DNA of 64,000 nucleotides from Lasioglossum baleicum (Eukaryota > Arthropoda > Insecta > Hymenoptera > Halictidae), in NCBI RefSeq assembly GCF_051020765.1, contig NC_134930.1, forward strand, positions 8,866,001-8,930,000, read 5' to 3'. Below, one piece after another: positions 1-12,200 of this stretch. The translations under genes were made by a program, and so were the position numbers. Positions within the stretch are counted from its first letter, which is position 1. Each line of letters starts with the position of its first letter. The notes beneath the pieces were generated by a model that was given only the letters and a program-made list of their open reading frames with translations, had not been told where the DNA came from and ran no database searches.

Positions 1-111
1 AAGTTCCAAAGAGTACCCCGATCTTTCTTTACTAGTTCGAAAAAATGGCTTATAACTAATATAAAAAATTAAAAAATGAGTCCCCCCCCTTTGTCCCTTC
101 GATCAATAGAG

Positions 112-711
112 CGGATTCTTTACAGGTAGTCGCGTCGACCGTGCTGTACAGGAGATAAAGATTACGAGAAAAGAACTATTTGAAGTGTTAAGAAGTGAAC
201 AAGTAAAATAGTGACTGAATTTTATAAAAAAATGGGACTCGTTGTGGATCAGCCTAAACAAGGTGGAGGCAATAGTAACGATGGAAATACAGCGCGGAAA
301 TTTTTTAAGAATCCTTCGCTCGTTTCCCAAATAACTGGAATCAATAGCGATTTAATAGAAAGATTTTCAAATATACTTTCCATTATATCTTGCGGACACT
401 ATATTGAAGAAGATTTATTTAAAATATATTGTTTTGAAACAACACAGATGGCTATTTCATTTTATGGTGGGTACAAAATGAGCGCCAGTGTTCATAAATT
501 GTTAATACACGGAGCTGATATTATAAAATCTTTACCTCTACCAGTTGGCCAACTGTCAGAAGATGTAATTGAGGCGGGCCATAAAGAGTATAAAAAATTA
601 AGACAATATCACTCTAGAAGAACTTCAAGAATCAACACCAATAGTGACATATTTAACTGGATGCTGGTATCCTCGGACCCTCTTGTGACAAGTACTGCAG
701 AAATAATTTAG
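112..711 (+). pseudogene. Transposon-associated protein fragment
   Basis: An open frame runs from about 211 to the TAA at 709-711 and would encode about 166 residues. It has no ATG near its beginning; the first in-frame ATG is eight codons in, and an in-frame stop lies at 196-198. A second frame at 112-210 reads on into the same region and ends at tandem stops, so the reading frame is probably broken there. The C-terminal half has the motifs SVHKLLIHGADII, LPVGQLSED and LLVSSDP-like residues. From memory these resemble uncharacterised proteins found in many copies in aphid, ant and cnidarian genomes, apparently the tail of a DNA-transposon ORF. No catalytic motif is visible. Function is unknown; a decayed mobile-element ORF is the best reading. 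Confidence 0.4.
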
Positions 712-1719
712 TGTTTTAATTTATTTAATTCTGTTTTAATTAAAATAATATGGACCCTTAACCCTTTTTTATGACACCAATTAACCCTAAGTAGCTACTT
801 TTCCGATGATTATTATTAAGCAGTCTTCTTATAAGCATTTCTAACCAGAATGTCAAATAAAATCTCATTTCATATTTTTGTCGTCGTAATTTGGTCATTC
901 GGCCGTATGTGCGGCGCGGCGGCAACGATTGATGTCGGCTCGGGTACATCGGTGTGAACACCACCCACAACAGTGACTCGAGTGAATCGAATACTCAAAC
1001 TTCTTAATTTCCACTAGGCTATTATGGGACTTTCACTAACTTATTTCTGGCATTTTTCTGATTAAAATGACACCAACCACGATATCATTTCAACATTATT
1101 TAGTGGTTTAATCGAGGATGAAAGTTTCGAACCGAACGAAGAACAGCGTATGGGACATTCTTTGAACTGTGCCGGCGACGGCGACACGCTTCGGTCACGC
1201 GATCCGTATTTCGTTCTGTCCTTCTCTATGTATATTCGGCTCTCTATTGAAGTCTCGCTCGGCGCGGTCGGCGCGATATCTAGACGCAGTCATAAATCAA
1301 AAATAGTGTCCGGGCACGGTTGTTGTTCTCTCAAACCCCCGGCCTTTGGACAACGAAGGAGCTTTTACTGTATACATAGACATCTTTAGTAGAGCAAATA
1401 TAGGAGCTGCAAAAAATCTAAATACAATCAATCTTGGCATTTTTGTAAGGGAACTATACCAGTTACTTTTAAGGTCCAGTAGGTTAGCGTTAAATTCGTA
1501 GAGGTAACATTGGATTTCATAAGAACTGCATATGAACAGACCTTTTCTTTAAAAAGACATATCAGTTTGACCACAATTTCTTTTAAAAACGAAAGAACTT
1601 TTTTTAAAATTGAGTTTTAACGCTACTTCAACATTGAAGGCCATTAGTAACGTTGTACAATTGTTCAAATATTTCTAATTTACTGGCTAGCAATTTGATA
1701 GCTCACAGTCTTTGATATA
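712..1719. other. Stretch without a gene; one half-repeat
   Basis: No convincing coding exon is seen. A moderately GC-rich patch lies at 1160-1350. Positions 1395-1489 hold the right half of the TTAA-flanked MITE family seen whole at 17852 and 27368; the piece ends at TTAA (1490-1493). The remainder shows no structure I can name. Confidence 0.4.
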
Positions 1720-1768
1720 TTGGGTTGTGGAAATCACAAAAACCGAACGAACTTATTTGCCAACCCAA
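1720..1768. mobile_element. Minimal mariner relic, 49 bp
   Basis: The segment begins TTGGGTTGTGG and ends TTGCCAACCCAA, mariner-type terminal inverted repeats. TA dinucleotides flank both ends (1718-1719 and 1769-1770). Only about 25 bp lies between the termini, so this is an extreme internal-deletion derivative with no coding capacity. Confidence 0.55.
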
Positions 1769-2255
1769 TAGCTTTGTGGAGTTTATAAATTAGATGAGAT
1801 TTGTGTTTATTTTGATTTCTGGTTAATTGTATCCTCAATCAATAATTTAGCGGGATTGGAAGTAGAGCGAAATGTATTTCCTTCATCTCGTGTAGACAGC
1901 TTCGTCGGCTGATTGAAATCCCTCTTTTCACCGTGATTACGTCTTGTAGTAACACAGTTCGCAACTGCACTTTTAATCATCACCTTTCCTGTGTCAGAAA
2001 ATTCTTTTCTTCATAGCATTTTTCTTGTTGACCTTCCTAAGCGGCACAGCGCAATCAAAGCATAAGGCGGAACAATAAAAGAATAAACAATCACGTTGCT
2101 AGTAAGATTACAGAGATATTCAAGCTTGTTATATTAATAAAATGGTGATATCTTAGTACATATTGTTATATTTTTATAGAAATTAAGATACAAATTCTAT
2201 TTAAATACTTTAAAGTAATGTTTACTTACTTCATTTCCTATGTATACATAGTATA

Positions 2256-2977
2256 CAGGGTGGGGCAATAACTATTAGCACCTCAGATATCTTCGAAACT
2301 ATAAGTTTCACAGAAATATTTGCTGAAATAAAATTGCACGGTACGAAGAGGGCCATCCGGTGGCGATAATAGTTTTTTTTGCAGGTGGAGGTACTTCGGA
2401 CATTTGAAGGTCACCTTCATTTTTTTAAATGGAATGAGTTATTTTTTAATACATCAATCGATGCGCTGGACATTCGTTATAAAAAAGTCCTAATCTATGT
2501 ATGTCGAAAAGTTAGTGTATTTCAGGAGATATTTCAATTTAAATAACTCTAAAACACCATTACTGTCATACTTACAATAAGACGTTACACAAGTAAGTAA
2601 ATGCTAACGTCTTATTGTTAGTACGACAGTAATGGTGTTTTAGAGTTATTTAAATCGAAATATCTCGTGAACTACTAACTTTTCGACATACATAGAGAGG
2701 TTAGTACTTTTTTATAACGGATAAGTTCTTTTTCTCCTCACCATATTTTCCGATATTTCAAGGTCATTGTCGTTTTTTTAAATGGGACGACGTATTTTGA
2801 TTAGTGCAACATTATAGCTAATGAAAAGACTTTAACCATGTATAATATGGCCTCCGAATGACCTTTGACGGAGTTATTCCTCAGAAAGCATAACCTAACC
2901 CACTGAACCAAACATTTTTTCGTATTACTAAAAACAGCGGAGATATTTTCGGTGATACTCTTAGGTACCTCACCCTG
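2256..2977. mobile_element. Foldback element with CAGGGTG termini
   Basis: The element starts CAGGGTGGGGC and ends with the complement of CAGGGTGAGG, with TA on each side (2254-2255 and 2978-2979). Inside is a long imperfect palindrome: arms of about 110 nt at 2475-2587 and 2603-2720 around a short spacer. The arms share ACACCATTACTGTC-type sequence. No open frame is present. The TA duplication suggests a Tc1/mariner-type MITE. It lies just downstream of the last exon of protease A. Confidence 0.6.
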
Positions 2978-3116
2978 TACTGTACATATGTGTGTATGAT
3001 GTGCGCTGTATTATCGAATAATAGCGTCTTCGATGAATTGTGAGGCGAAAGTGACGCGAACGTGGAGTAGTTAGTTTATAGGAAAAGTTTTGGAGACTCT
3101 GCTTCGTCTAATTTTC

Positions 3117-3263
3117 TCACAAACCAGTTTTTTCTGTAATCCAGCTGCGAAGGACTGTAACGCGCGTGTATACGCCGGGGTAAGATGGCCGCGCGCACCC
3201 GAAACCCCATGAAACGATTCCGATTAAGTTTCCGTGCTGCACCATTGGTCCGCCGCTGTCACC
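3117..3263 (-). CDS. Protease A, last exon (Ser195)
   Basis: The reverse strand reads GDSGGPMVQHGNLIGIVSWG and then GCARPSYPGVYTRV, ending ITEKTGL and TGA at 3117-3119. It follows a ..CTGCAG acceptor at phase 0. The catalytic serine, the S1-wall SWG and the PGVYTRV strand are all present. The exon codes 48 residues, normal for the end of an S1 domain. Confidence 0.92.
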   Translation of the reverse strand, partial: GDSGGPMVQHGNLIGIVSWGFGCARPSYPGVYTRVTVLRSWITEKTGL

Positions 3264-6200
3264 CTGCAGGTAAAACAAAATTTTGTCAATAGACTCATCG
3301 GTTCAGAGGAAAAATGAAAAAATCTAGTGAAACAGTTGTTTATACATAGACTGCAGATCCTTATTCAAGATCTAAATCTTCTTGAGCAATTCTCAGAGAC
3401 AGGAGTCGAACAAACTTTCATTTTTTCCTGTATTAATTTTAATTCCATTGAGAGAACGGCATTCGTAAATTGTTTCCAAGTTTTTACTGTTTTATATTTT
3501 ACTCATTTTGATCCCAAATGCATAGTAATTTAGTTATTTGTACTATTTGTCCCTAGTTCGTAGTTGTCATCAAATATCCTCATTTACAGTAAAGTCGCGA
3601 TCTAGCTCCCATCGCCTGTTCCGAGCAGGGAAACTATTTTTTCATGACTGCGTCGACGGCGCCGAGCGCGTTGAAAGTAAAAAGTATGCCGAACGTACAA
3701 AAGGACAGCGTGTAAACACAAGGGACAGTAATCGTGGAAATTCTCAGGGAGCTAGATCGCGACTTCACTGTATGTGTGATGGATTTCTACGGCCGGCAAA
3801 TGGCAGCGCCATCTGCCCTACCGGCACGCCCCTGCATTTTTCTGAACGTTTTTCTATTCGTAAAGTTAATTGAAGTCTTCGAATAAATCCACGAATAATT
3901 TTACGAATAAAACCTTATTCGAAATTTTTATTGAAATAAAATTTTTACCCAACTCTGGTCTAAGTGCACGACACAGACGAAACGCGCCACGTGACCGGGC
4001 CATGGCGGATGCGTGGGGGAATAGTGTCGTAGAAGAGGAAGGTAGGTAGTTAATCTGACGACTCTGATGGGACGTGTGAATTAAACAGCAATATGGTTAA
4101 GTAAAGAATTACGTTCTTTACAGATTTGCAAACAATTTTGTACGCACATCCGGGCTGTGCCGATACTTCTGTTTAACACTTGTAAAAGGCTCCGCTCCTA
4201 AATTAAGCATGGTAGGTATACATATACCCTCCTCAGAATGCTATTCCGGAAATAATGAAGCTAGTTCCAGCTTTTGCGAGGGAGTTAACAAGTGAGTGAA
4301 TGAATTTAATTCGGTAAGTTCCCATTAAAAACTTCCGATAACAGACCCGCCATCCAAAACTGCCGGGGAGAAACAAGGCACTCAATTAAGAGGAATGCAC
4401 CCTCTTTTATCCAATTTGAACGACATCGGCGATACCATCCAAACGTGAATGCAGATATCGGAGGGGAATACAACATTCGAGAGACGCGAGTTTCGTCGAT
4501 AATGAACGACTACGGCGAAGTATCGTCGAATTAAATTCAGCCAACGAACACAAGAAAGCAACAAATAATTGGACTGTAAAGGGTTAACGACGCTGTTTCG
4601 GGGCCCATTTGGGCAAGATATTCACCATACATCTAGTGAAAGTCGATACAGCTGGTCACGATGTATTATCCTCTCCTTCCTGTAGCACCGGCGCGGCACG
4701 GCATTTTACTCTCGAAATCCCCGGCAATTCTCACGTTGTTACAAAACGGGGAACCCGATAAAACGGAAATAAAGATGGCGTGCCGGAGTCTTTGCCGCGT
4801 AATGGCGATCAACGGCTGCCGAATCGGCTCCGTATCGTCTAATATTTGTAAAACAACTTCTGTCAACTTTCGTTCTACAACTCGATTCACGTTTACACCG
4901 CAGTTCCTCGAGTATGTTCAAAGCAGCTGAAATGCGTCTACAGTCCGATAAGAATACACGTAGAGGTCCGCTTTTTTTTAATATAATATTTTAATTAATA
5001 TATACTCCACAAAAGAATTAAGGGAAATCGAGAAATCAAGAAATCGATTTTGCAAAATCCTGAAGTGGTAGACAAATTTTGAAACCAGATTTGAAATCAG
5101 CGTGAAAAAATCTACGGGAAATGATATATAGTATGTTAAAAAACCATTTTTTCCGCGCGTGGTACTGGAGACACTGGAGAAACCACATTTTCTTTAAATT
5201 CTACATGTTTAACGAATTTACTCAACGATAAAAAGCGTTCGTACCATAATCTCCCTATTTTTCCCATATTCTGCAAAGTTTCAACTTAAATTTAAAAAAA
5301 ATTTCATCGCTCTACCTCATTTCTATTGAAAGTTCTTTGATTTTGAATCGAGTTTGGTCCAAATTTTCCACTGTGCGTAGGCGCGGCGATAGCGTATTCA
5401 GAGATATCAGGCAGGCGCTGTACGTCGCGCGCTAATATCTGCGAAGCACTAATTTAAAACACAGCTGCCATAGGTAAAAAATTATTGCAGCGAGTTCATG
5501 GGGTACTCACTCGAATCGGCAGAATCTCTGCTTTAATCTGACGTTCGCATCATGGTATTACGATCATTTCTCGCCGAGATATGGCGAGTTAAAGGAAAAA
5601 TGGAAATTGTGCATTTTTTAAGCATATTTTCAGAAACACCTGGCATATCAAAATGTTAATGAAATTGAAAAAACAAAAGGAATGCCTTAAAGAGAAAGAA
5701 ATGCTCTTTCTATTGCTTTTTTGCACAAGATTCGACGATAATCTTTTCGCTTTCTGGAGCCAGGTAAAGTTAAAATCTCATATTTACTTCAATGTTGAAT
5801 AACTCGAATAAAAAAATCGCAAAATATTCAACAACCACACAATTTACACAGGAAAGATAGCCCTTCCAAATGATATTAACGCGATTTATCAAAAAAATTT
5901 GTCGCTCCCCGTGTGATGTTCCAAAGTTGCACAAAATTTTTGTTAACCGTCAATGTTGTCTTCATCTCGCTATAACTTTGTAAAAAACCAACATAGCAAC
6001 AATTTGAAACAGAACGTCTGAAACTAGAGGTTTCAGTCTTTCAAACCATTGTTTAACGATATCGATACAGCAATTTTTGAAGGAATTATGATCACGTAAA
6101 ATGGGACCAATTTTTCGGGTTCGTACAAGTGATCCCTTAATTCATTACATTATTAAATGTCTTCGTGTTTAATAAATTGCTAAACGATCAAGTGTGGTAC

Positions 6201-9200
6201 GAGGAGTTAGAGAATGTTTTTGAAATTAGTTAAAAAACGAAATAGTTACATAGAAATGCCGAATGAGAGTACAATTTTCAGAGATATCGAGGTAACCTTG
6301 AGTTTTTTCAAAGACAATGCACCACGTTCTTTTAATACCATGTTGTTGCCGGTGGAAGGACGAATTCAGCAACCTATAATCCGATGATCTTGAGTTGACC
6401 TCGAAGACATCTTTGACAAAATTCAAGGTCACCTTGATATCTGAGAAAAAATGATATACACATAAAAATCAAATTCTTTTTACTCGACGTGAAATCGATT
6501 GAACTCGATTGCGAAAATTTGGTCTCGATCGAATTCGAGTAAACATAAACCGAGACGCCCTAATCATGGCGACAACGAAAAATCTAATAGAAAGAGCGGA
6601 ATTCTGTATCATAGAAGACGGATCGCAGTGCGAACATCTAATGTAACTTGATTTATTATTTTGTAAGAAATAATTTATCATTAAAATTACGTTTGCAGCA
6701 AATTTTCGAGTTTAAGGTCATTTCAAGGTCATAGGATAATACACTGTTGAACTCGTCTCGACGTCAGCAACAATCCTATGATGTCCAAAACTTGTGATGC
6801 CATTTAAAAAAGTCATGGTGACCTTTACTCTTTTACGTTAAAATCATTTTTTCAGATTTAAGAATATGCGAACATGTAGCTTACCAAGTACTGACTAACT
6901 TTTGTCTAAAACATTTTTTAACTGCACTACCGGAAATGCTTGAAAACTGGTGACATAACTTAACGGGTAGACCCTATGTATAGACTATATTACTAAATAG
7001 AATATTAAAAAAACCGTCAACGACCTTGAAAATTCAGAAAGCGACCTTAAATGCAGATTTCCATCTCAACAATCGTCTCTCTGAAGCAAATATTTTTTCA
7101 CTTGTTCATATTCCCATGTCTTTATGAACACCGGAGATACTTTAACGTTAAATGTTAAGTGATTCCGTCGGTATGTTTCTGGTAAGAATGAGTCCGAGAA
7201 ATATCAAGACACGAGAAATGTAAGATATTTAAGTCTGGCAGCGAACGTATTTCTGTGAAGCAACGTAAAAGACATTCTTACCGGGGAAAAGCTGGTTAGA
7301 CTTCGGATGTTTGTACAAAAGAGCTGCGGATCGATAACAAACGCAGGAAGTAAGTAAAAATTTGCTGATTCTACGAGTGCTTTTCTGCAGTTAAACATCC
7401 CGTAGAATTTTTAATAGACATTTGAGAATTAGAATGTAAGAATGGATGCAGGACTGAGTTCGTGGCATATTCTGATAACCGTAAAATTGGCATAAATTAA
7501 CGTACTTTCAAGAATTTCAATTTCAACTTGTGCACTTACTTGGTATGATTCTTGCTATTTTTCTAATGACTCCATATCGTCATAATGCATTTAATGAAAA
7601 ATATGCTGATCTGTTTTTCATTACGCAATTGAAAAATAATTTTTGAAGTAACAGTAACGATAACAATGCGAAAGTTCGAGGCATCGTTTATCGAGGTTCG
7701 AAGAACATGCAAGAAATACAACATTATTTTGTTCAAAGTTATATAACTTTTGATATTATATATTCATATTATTCTTAATTTATCATGAAATAGTAATATG
7801 TTTCAGCATTTAATGGAAAAATTATGTTTTTAATGAATATTTAAAAAATTGGTCTCTCAAAACCTAATACAGCATAAGAAAATATTAAAAAATAAAATAT
7901 TATAACATAAAATCGACATTTTGTACATGTTACTGCGGACGAAAAAAGCCATGTACCAATTACTGCGGGTTAGGATTCGAAATATGTGATTGTACTGAAA
8001 CAAACTACATACGTATCTGGGCATTAATTTAAATAAATCCTGAGTACACTTTACAGTCACATTTTACAGTTACATACTATTATAGTTACTTTACAGTTAC
8101 ATTTTAAGTGAATAAACCAGTATAATGTCACAAAAATACCTAAATGGATTCTTTTAAGAAGTACTTGAGGAATATCTATTATCTTTTAAGCTGTTTTAAG
8201 TTAAGAGTTTAAGAGCACTGTAGAAAGTTTGCAACATTTCACAATTGCATTTACAATGTAACCTCCTTTGTCCTCCTCAATTCTTTTTCCTTTGTATTTC
8301 TTAAAATCTCCATTCTTTCTTCGTTCCTTAAGTTTTCAATTCCATAAGTAGATATTTTCGCGCACTTCACTTTACTTCGTCTTTTATTTTTGTTACCATT
8401 TTTTTCACTACTTTTCGATTTAGTTTTGCCATATCTTCTTATTTTATTGTATATAAAAAAACTCTTTATCTAGAATCGTATCCTACCTGCTTACGTTTCT
8501 CGAATAGGTACCTAACCTGTAACGTTAGACTGAAGTGAAACTCGCTTCTCATAGTAGTTGCAATTCCCAGCGCAGTATTAGCTACAGATATTCCAAGTTC
8601 TTTTGTGCCGCAGTAATGAACTCGTCCTTCACTTTAATGTACAGGATGCTGAGAGCTTAACTTCTTTATTAAAAATGTAAGAGAAGTTTCTTTCTATATG
8701 CTGATTGTATCGAAGTATGTAGATATCTTTATAATAATAGAACTCTCCCCTATGCAACTTAATACAATATAAAGAATGTACAATCGTGTGAAAAAACAGT
8801 CGTTTGGTGATCGAGATAGAAGAAAAATGGTACCTATTTTTACTTTCTATGAAGAATGTTCTTTCAAATCCTGAGATTATATAATAAAAATATGAGAATG
8901 ATTGACAATTTTGTTTGCCTCGCCAACGAGAATACATTCTCATTGAATTGTACGTACAAACTTGTTCAGAGCAATATATTTATTTTTACGTGTTTCAATC
9001 TCATTGGGAAAAAATACCGTAGTAATAGTACACCCCTAGTAATAGGTACGTTTAACCTAGTTGTTGTAGCCGATTGTTGATATTTTCTGAACTAAAATTT
9101 TTATGATAGGAAAAAGGACAGAGGAAACAAATATTCGGCCCGAATCAAGATCCTTTTTTCGAGATTTCAGGGTCAATGAAGTTTTTTTAAATTGGACTAC

Positions 9201-12200
9201 ATATTTCCATTACAACAGTCTTGTAGCTCATAAAAAAACATATTCAACGCTGCGATATGTTGACCTTCACGTGACCTTCAACGAGAAAATCATAAAATGG
9301 TCACTCAAGGAATCTCAATTTCATTGGAACAGTGTCGTGTAATTGTTCCTGATGTTTCTAAACAGACATTCGTATTCTCCTTTCATCGTTCGAAGTATGT
9401 TTACAAGCATCATAATACAGGGTGTCCCAAAATTCCTTCAACAGCCGGAAATGGGAGGGTCCTGAAATCTTTTGAAGCAACATTTTCCTTTGCAAAAACG
9501 TTATCCGCGGCTTTGTTTAGGAGTTATTAACGAAAAACACGGACCAATCAGAGCGCTATCTAGACGCGAGTTGGCACAGTCGCCCAGCGCGCTAACTGTC
9601 TATTGGCCGACTGTGCCAACTCGCGTCTAGGTCTAGATAGCGTTCTGATTGGTCCGGGTTTTTCGTTAATAACTCCTAAACAAACCCGCGGATAACATTT
9701 TTGCAAAGGAAAATGTCGCTTCAAATGACGTCAGGAACCTCCCATTTCCGGCTGTTGAAGGAATTTTGGGACACCCTGTATATCAAAGCGAGAATCTTAG
9801 CAGGCGATATTTTGCATTGAAACAAACAAATCTTACCTTCACCTTCTCCCCAGTCTAACATGATTTTCTCGTTGAAGGTCGCGTGAAGGTTAACCCTTTG
9901 CACTCAAATGGCGAGAGAGAGAGAGAGAGAGAGGCGCCACTAAAAATTGCCATACCATTATTCAAAACAGTTTTAACATTATTAAATTTGTCTGTATTCC
10001 ATAAATTGTAAAAAGCTCAACTGTTATATATGTATATATATATATAAGACAACAGGTTCAATTTGATGTGCACAATGTAAAAAAGATTATGTAGAACAAA
10101 CATGATGTGGGTTGAAACAAATATCTTGATTTTAGAATTCAAATTGTTCGAGTGCTAAGGGTTAACATATTGCACATCGTTGAATTTGTCTTTCTATAAT
10201 TTCTATAACTTCTATCATTTAAAATATACTTCGATAACCTTGAAATCTCAAAAAAAGAACCTCGAGAAAATTTTTTGCCCGTCACCACATTTAGCCCTTC
10301 GAACCAAATACTCTTTTCATCTCACCTTTCTTCCTGTCATGAAAAGTAAGCACGATATTTAAGATGATGAAGATAGGTGAGAAAAAAGGGAAATAGCCCG
10401 TATAATCAAAAGATTGATAAAAGTTTTATTTTTGCAGCGCAGAACGAGGATTAAATTTTACGAACGTCGACTTCGTTCTAGTTCAGTGGAGAGGAGGTTA
10501 TTTACCAGAGATGCCTGCATAATTCCAGGTAAATTGGTTTTTGAGATATTTGAGGTATTCTTGGCAGTTACACTATTTCGGGGTAGATAAGTGGTTCTCC
10601 ATTTCACGGCCCATAGCATTGCCAATTTTTCGCATACCTCTGTAGCTATGTAGGATTATGAAAAATGTAACTGCAAGACCCTTGGAGTAATACAGAAATG
10701 CCGTCATATAACGAATTGCCATTTGAAAAGCTTTCAAATAAAAAGCTTTTAGATGACAGTAGTTTTCTATTTAATCGAATGTCCGTAAACTTTAATGCAT
10801 TAAGCGTGATATCGGTCAATGCTGACTGACAATGGACATTTCGTTCAGACGACGTCAATCGATTAAACGTAAGCTATCAGAAAATATCAGATCGAGTTAT
10901 ACAACAAAATGTTTAGAAATATTTCATTAAGAGATTATAATAATACAATAAATCGCGAATTTGAACGAATTCATCTAACTTGACCATCTTAAATCTCTCG
11001 CCAGAGTTGTGCAGAATTACAATTGAATTACTCCAGAATTATAATTACAAAGTAATTGAATTACAATGTAATTCAATTATATTGTAATATATAATTTAGA
11101 TCTTCATTCAATTAGATTACAATGTAACTCGTAATTGCAATGGAGTACAATTATAAAATACATTGTAATTGAATTACATTGTAATTTATAATTCAAATCT
11201 CCATTCAATTCAATTACAATGTAATTCGTAATTGCAATAGAGTACAATTATAAAATACATTGTAATTGAATTACATTGTAATTTATAATTCAAATCTCCA
11301 TTCAATTCAATTACAATGTAATTCGTAATTGCAATAGAGTACAATTATAAAATACATTGTAATTGAATTACATTGTATATAATATATGTCACACCTGTGA
11401 CAGGTAAAAACATGCTTTCTCAAACAATGTGAAATTAAACATATCGTATTAGAAACGTGCGCTGTGACTTAGATTACTTAGAGCTGTGACTAACTATTTG
11501 CCATTTAGTTATCACTAACTAATCAAAAAGTTTTGACTAATGACTATTTTGCTATGACTAACATTCAAAAAGACTGTCACACATTTATTATAAATTGATT
11601 TTCCCCAAAGCAAAAGTGAGTGTGTCTTTATGAACAATATTCCTTATATGTTTTTTGAAATTATTATAACATATTTACTTTACAGACGCGATTCAAATAA
11701 ATCTTGAAAAGGATCCAAACTAGAATCGAAACGTTGATTTTGTTTGACAATTAGCAAAATGGCTTTATAATTCGTAATAAACGATCTAACTGTTGCGCCG
11801 AAAGCATTTAACAATTATTAACAGCAAATGCGATCAATAGAAGAAACATATTTATTCAAAAAGACTATCAGTAATTTTTAAATATTAATTGATTATTGCC
11901 CTACTCTGCTGTAAGTCAATGCCCTCGAAATCAGTAGGGAATCCACTATCGTAAATAATTACCCTCTCCCAAAATCACGGAAATGCAACCAAGGTACAAA
12001 GTTCTCACGATGGCTGTCGCAACAAGCACATCGATGGCGATGGTGGCGTATGGAACCCAGGAAACCGGTGCGATGCGGTGTGATTAAAAACATATTAGTC
12101 TCAGGAAGGCGAGCGCATCCACGGTTGTGACGCGTGCGTGCATATTCGCTCCCGACGATCTCCATTTAAACGACAATTAATGGTAGGCAATTACCTGGCA

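Larger units (their letters stand above)
9118..10262. mobile_element. Large foldback with two MITEs inside it
   Basis: The left arm (about 9150-9330) and right arm (about 9790-10250) are inverted copies that share phrases such as GACCTTCAACGAGAAAATCAT. The loop carries the TA-flanked MITE at 9418-9778. The right arm is split by a TTAA-flanked MITE at 9894-10161, exactly where the left arm reads through as ATGTTGACCTTCAC. The outer ends are only approximate. Confidence 0.5.

Noticed and set aside
11035..11382. CRISPR-like array
   Set aside because: Units are contiguous 97-bp tandem repeats without unique spacers, in a eukaryotic genome.
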